From Ehrlichia sp052043515 (GTDB taxonomy: Bacteria; Pseudomonadota; Alphaproteobacteria; Rickettsiales; Anaplasmataceae), in contig JBQEQX010000001.1 in assembly GCA_052043515.1 (NCBI GenBank), forward strand, positions 496,001 through 560,000: a DNA stretch of 64,000 nucleotides, read 5' to 3'. Below are positions 61,471 through 64,000 of this stretch, one piece after another; position 1 is the stretch's first letter; every line of letters begins with the position of its first letter. The position numbers were made by a program, and so were the translations under genes. The notes under the pieces were generated by a model, which was not told the origin of the DNA, made no database searches, and saw nothing but the letters and a program-made list of their open reading frames with translations.

Positions 61471-61840
61471 TTTGCTTAGGGAATTTAACGAACAACAAAT
61501 AAAATTATTGTCTAATAAGGAAATACCGAGGTTTGGCTCAGGTGATACGTTAAGAGTAAGCATGAGAATATTTGATGGGGTGAATGAGCGTCTGCAAGTG
61601 TTTGAAGGACTATGCATAAAGAGAAGGAACAACGGTTTGCATTCATCATTTACTTTAAGAAAAATAAGTTATAACGAAAGCATTCAATTACAGGTATTCT
61701 TATATTCTCCTACCATAGAATCTATAGAAGTTATCAAATTTGGTAAAGTACGTAGGTCAAAGCTTTATTATATGCTTAGCTTGTTTGGCAAATCTGCAAG
61801 AATAAAAGAACGCAATGACAGAACAAGAAAGCTATCTTAA
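61463..61840 (+). CDS. rplS: 50S ribosomal protein L19
   Basis: L19 sits at the 30S-50S interface. Intact, 125 residues from the ATG at 61463, which overlaps the trmD stop. FGSGDTLRVSMRIFDG, RLQVFEGLCIKRRNNGLHSSFTLRKISYN and GKVRRSKLYYM match the family signature. The frame is open upstream to 61436 but inside trmD. It is the last gene of the rimM-trmD-rplS unit. Confidence 0.96.
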   Translation: MSNLLREFNEQQIKLLSNKEIPRFGSGDTLRVSMRIFDGVNERLQVFEGLCIKRRNNGLHSSFTLRKISYNESIQLQVFLYSPTIESIEVIKFGKVRRSKLYYMLSLFGKSARIKERNDRTRKLS

Positions 61841-62396
61841 TTTTTGATCGTTATTCTTGCATTGCGATCGCAACATGCGTGATTCTTGATATGTAGATTG
61901 GCTGTATTAAGCTTATGTTCGAAGCGTGGTTCGTGTTGTCGATGACGTTATATTGGTTGCAAGTTTTTTTCTATATGAATTTTACCAATTTAGGAGGAAC
62001 AAGTTGCGATTGAAAGTCGTGGTTTATCTGATGAAGTTGCTGCCGTATTTTGCGATTTCTTTTCCATGCACACTTACCGTCAAACGTTCATCTGTGTGCG
62101 ATATTGTTACCTTAAATATTTAAGCATTGACTAATAATGCAAGTATTCTTAACTGTACCTGTTGATTAAAAATAAACGCTAGAAACGGACTAAATTGAGA
62201 AGTTTTCACTAATTACATGTTCCTTCCATACCTACACTAACACTTAAGTCTTACACTATGAGTACAATTTGTTTAAGTAGAAAAACTGAGTCATATGAAA
62301 AATATTTTATGTAAAAGCGCTTTTACAATACATACAACATAATCAGCTGATACATTAATTATAATTCTAGAACAACTTCCAAATTAAAGATTACAT
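61841..62396. other. Spacer between convergent rplS and the cinA-type gene (556 bp)
   Basis: A 65-codon plus-strand frame (61926-62123) lacks any motif and is treated as chance. No RNA gene or repeat seen. Confidence 0.5.
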
Positions 62397-62940
62397 TTAA
62401 AGATGAGTAGATTGTGCATTATCACACATACTATATGTCATACTCCCCTTATTGAATATTCTATACAAGAGAAAATCCATAGCAGCAATTGCAGACGATA
62501 CTTGTATCTCATGCCTACTCATACTACTAAAACAGCACTTTTTATACTCACTTTCTACTTCAGAAAAAGCACAACCTATGTAAACTAAACCAGCTTGTTC
62601 AGCATTAATAGCAGGTCCAGCAAATCCAGTAATAGAAACAGACACATTAGCTCTTGAAGTTCTCAAAGCACCAACTGCCATTAAAATAGACACTTCTGAA
62701 CTTACAGCTCCATATTTATTAATTGCATCTTCACTAACACCTAAAAGATTAACTTTAGATTCATTCGAATAAACAACAAAACCATAATCCAACACTTTCG
62801 ATGCTCCCGGTATACAAGAGAACAAAAAAAGACATTAACCCTCCTGTGCATGATTCAGCAATTACTATTCTAAAATTTCTTTCTATTAAATTAGTAACAC
62901 AAGTTTTTGCCAATTCTAGTGTTTCTTGCTTTATTATCAT
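62397..62940 (-). CDS. CinA C-terminal-domain nicotinamide amidase (one +1 frameshift)
   Basis: Stand-alone CinA_C (PncC-type) amidohydrolase that converts nicotinamide mononucleotide to nicotinate mononucleotide in NAD recycling. From the ATG at 62940 it reads IKQETLELAKTCVTNLIERN and the signature IAESCTGGLMS. Removing one base from the 7-A run 62824-62830 gives LFSCIPGASKVLDYGFVVYS and joins the rest: NKYGAVSSEVSILMAVGALRTS and VSITGFAGP. The total is about 180 residues, right for the single-domain form; the N-terminal CinA domain is absent. Confidence 0.9.
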
Positions 62941-63297
62941 ACCATGAACGTGATGTATTGAGTGCAGTTATAAACATCTAATGAAACTAATACAAGATAT
63001 ATTCCATACTAAGGATTATATGAGAAAGCTTACTAAATGATCTAAGTATTTTTAGTAATTACTAAATAACATGATTTTATCTATTATAAAAACTACTCTA
63101 TAACTTTAAATATTATAATATCTATCTAATATAGAAGATTAAAATTCATAATAAATCAAATACTTTTATAAATCATTAACTTTTTACTAGTTCATACATC
63201 AACAAATTAATAGTTGATATGTTATAATCCAAAAATATTATTGAAAAAAAATAAAAATCATGTACCGTACTGAGATACGTTTATGGTTAAACACAGA
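62941..63297. other. Spacer between the cinA-type gene and thrS (357 bp)
   Basis: AT-rich promoter region of two divergent genes. No gene or repeat recognised. Confidence 0.5.
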
Positions 63298-64000
63298 ATG
63301 ATAAATATATATTTTAATAACAACTTGTGTAAGCAATTTCGTCGCAGTGTTGTAGGACATCATGTGTTATCTGATTTATTTCCAGAATTGGAGAAGGAAG
63401 CAATAGCTTTAAAAATAAATGGAGAATTATACGATTTATCAAGAGAAATCACAGAAAATTGCGTTCTTGAAGTCGTAACAATAGATAGTGAAGAAGGCCT
63501 AGAAATTATACGTCATGACACTGCACATATTATGGCACAAGCCGTAAAAGAAATATTTCCTGATACCCAAATAACTATTGGGCCAACAATAAAAGATGGC
63601 TTTTATTACGATTTTGCTGCAAGTCGTAATTTTTCTATTGACGATTTGAGGATAATAGAAAAAAAAATGACAGAAATCATAGACAAAAATGAAAAGTTTG
63701 TACGTGAAGTATGGTCTAGAGAAGAGGCAATAAATTTTTTTTCTGGCATAGGAGAAGACTATAAAGTCAAAATAATATCCAATATTCCAATCAATGACAA
63801 TATTACTGTTTATAGGCAAGGAAATTTTGTTGACTTATGTAGAGGACCTCATGCCCCATCAACAAAAACATCGAAAGCTTTTAAACTAATGAAAGTGTCT
63901 GGATCTTATTGGCAGGGTAACTCAAGCAACGATAGATTACAAAGGATTTACGGTACGGCATGGCGTAACGAAAGCGAACTAAAATCATACTTAAGTCGTC
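63298..64000 (+). CDS. thrS: Threonyl-tRNA synthetase, 5' part (runs off the window)
   Basis: Charges tRNA-Thr. The frame is open from the ATG at 63298 (an upstream ATG at 63283 is also in frame) to the window edge, about 234 residues, with no frameshift. It begins with a TGS-like domain (ALKINGELYDLSREI), then the second additional (editing) domain with the zinc-binding-type pattern HDTAHIMAQAV and later FVDLCRGPHAPSTKTSKAFKLMKVSGSYWQG, which is diagnostic for ThrRS. The catalytic core lies beyond the window. Confidence 0.96.
   Translation, partial: MINIYFNNNLCKQFRRSVVGHHVLSDLFPELEKEAIALKINGELYDLSREITENCVLEVVTIDSEEGLEIIRHDTAHIMAQAVKEIFPDTQITIGPTIKDGFYYDFAASRNFSIDDLRIIEKKMTEIIDKNEKFVREVWSREEAINFFSGIGEDYKVKIISNIPINDNITVYRQGNFVDLCRGPHAPSTKTSKAFKLMKVSGSYWQGNSSNDRLQRIYGTAWRNESELKSYLSR

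Noticed and set aside
61926..62123. 65-codon plus-strand frame after rplS
   Set aside because: No similarity to known small proteins, no start signal, lies in a convergent spacer.
503..62940. Programmed ribosomal frameshifting as a general explanation of the broken genes
   Set aside because: The sites have no common slippery heptamer, pseudoknot or internal Shine-Dalgarno, occur in unrelated genes and include breaks at AA, TTT and GGGGG; run-length error explains all of them.
1..64000. CRISPR array, insertion sequence or prophage
   Set aside because: No regularly spaced repeats, transposase, integrase or phage structural genes were seen on either strand.
1..64000. Further tRNA, rRNA, tmRNA or SRP RNA genes in the long spacers
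   Set aside because: By eye only one TPsiC-type arm with a matching cloverleaf was found (5956-6044). A covariance-model search would be decisive and could still find a small RNA.

Overview
The window is chromosomal DNA of an Ehrlichia-type alphaproteobacterium (Rickettsiales, Anaplasmataceae). Three things point there: a very AT-rich sequence with many long spacers; an OMP-1/P28/MAP1 (P44/Msp2 family) outer-membrane multigene cluster bounded by an XRE-type regulator gene (tr1) and secA, which is the diagnostic Ehrlichia arrangement; and the surrounding housekeeping genes. The species cannot be fixed from sequence alone. The last forward paralogues look like MAP1/P28/P30, but the copy number and order seen here should be compared with E. 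ruminantium, E. canis, E. chaffeensis and newer species.

Layout. 1-1723: F0 ATP synthase operon atpB-atpE-atpF'-atpF. 1735-5129: ftsA and trkH on the minus strand. 5956-9208: tRNA-Ser(GGA), tilS and ftsH. 10280-20731: lgt, two lineage-type unknown proteins, a CHCC zinc-finger protein, secD, a thiF/moeB-like gene, pyrE, recA and bioD. 20820-28872: ftsY, icd, recJ, cca/pcnB and ndk. 29008-29779: a 76-bp duplication and tr1. 30020-49720: the OMP cluster, with 14 recognisable forward paralogues, one decayed forward copy, one unrelated intact ORF and three inverted paralogues. 50815-54178: an acidic Gln/Glu-repeat protein and secA. 55142-64000: an unknown gene, ftsZ, an EVE-domain gene, ybeY (carrying an exact parS palindrome), parA-parB, rimM-trmD-rplS, a cinA-type amidohydrolase gene, and the 5' part of thrS.

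The OMP cluster has two tiers. Paralogues 3-12 (32926-41499) are packed with 28 bp or less between them (one pair overlaps) and look like one transcription unit. Paralogues 13, 14 and 15 are separated by spacers and each has its own near-identical promoter (TTGCTT, 17 bp, TATTGT or TATTCT). A good promoter (TTGACT, 17 bp, TAATAT) precedes paralogue 1.

The strongest anomaly is global. About 35 frameshifts interrupt otherwise well conserved genes, including essential ones (atpE, atpF, ftsA, ftsH, ftsY, secA, secD, tilS, pyrE, parA, rimM, cca). Nearly all are one extra base in a homopolymer, mostly 5-9 A or T, and removing that base restores the full family protein each time. The rate is about the same in housekeeping genes (about 23 in 32 kb of coding) and OMP genes (about 12 in 14.5 kb). 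Sequencing or assembly error is the simplest explanation. Polymerase slippage that rescues such genes, or real decay, are alternatives. Coordinates below give the reconstructed whole genes.
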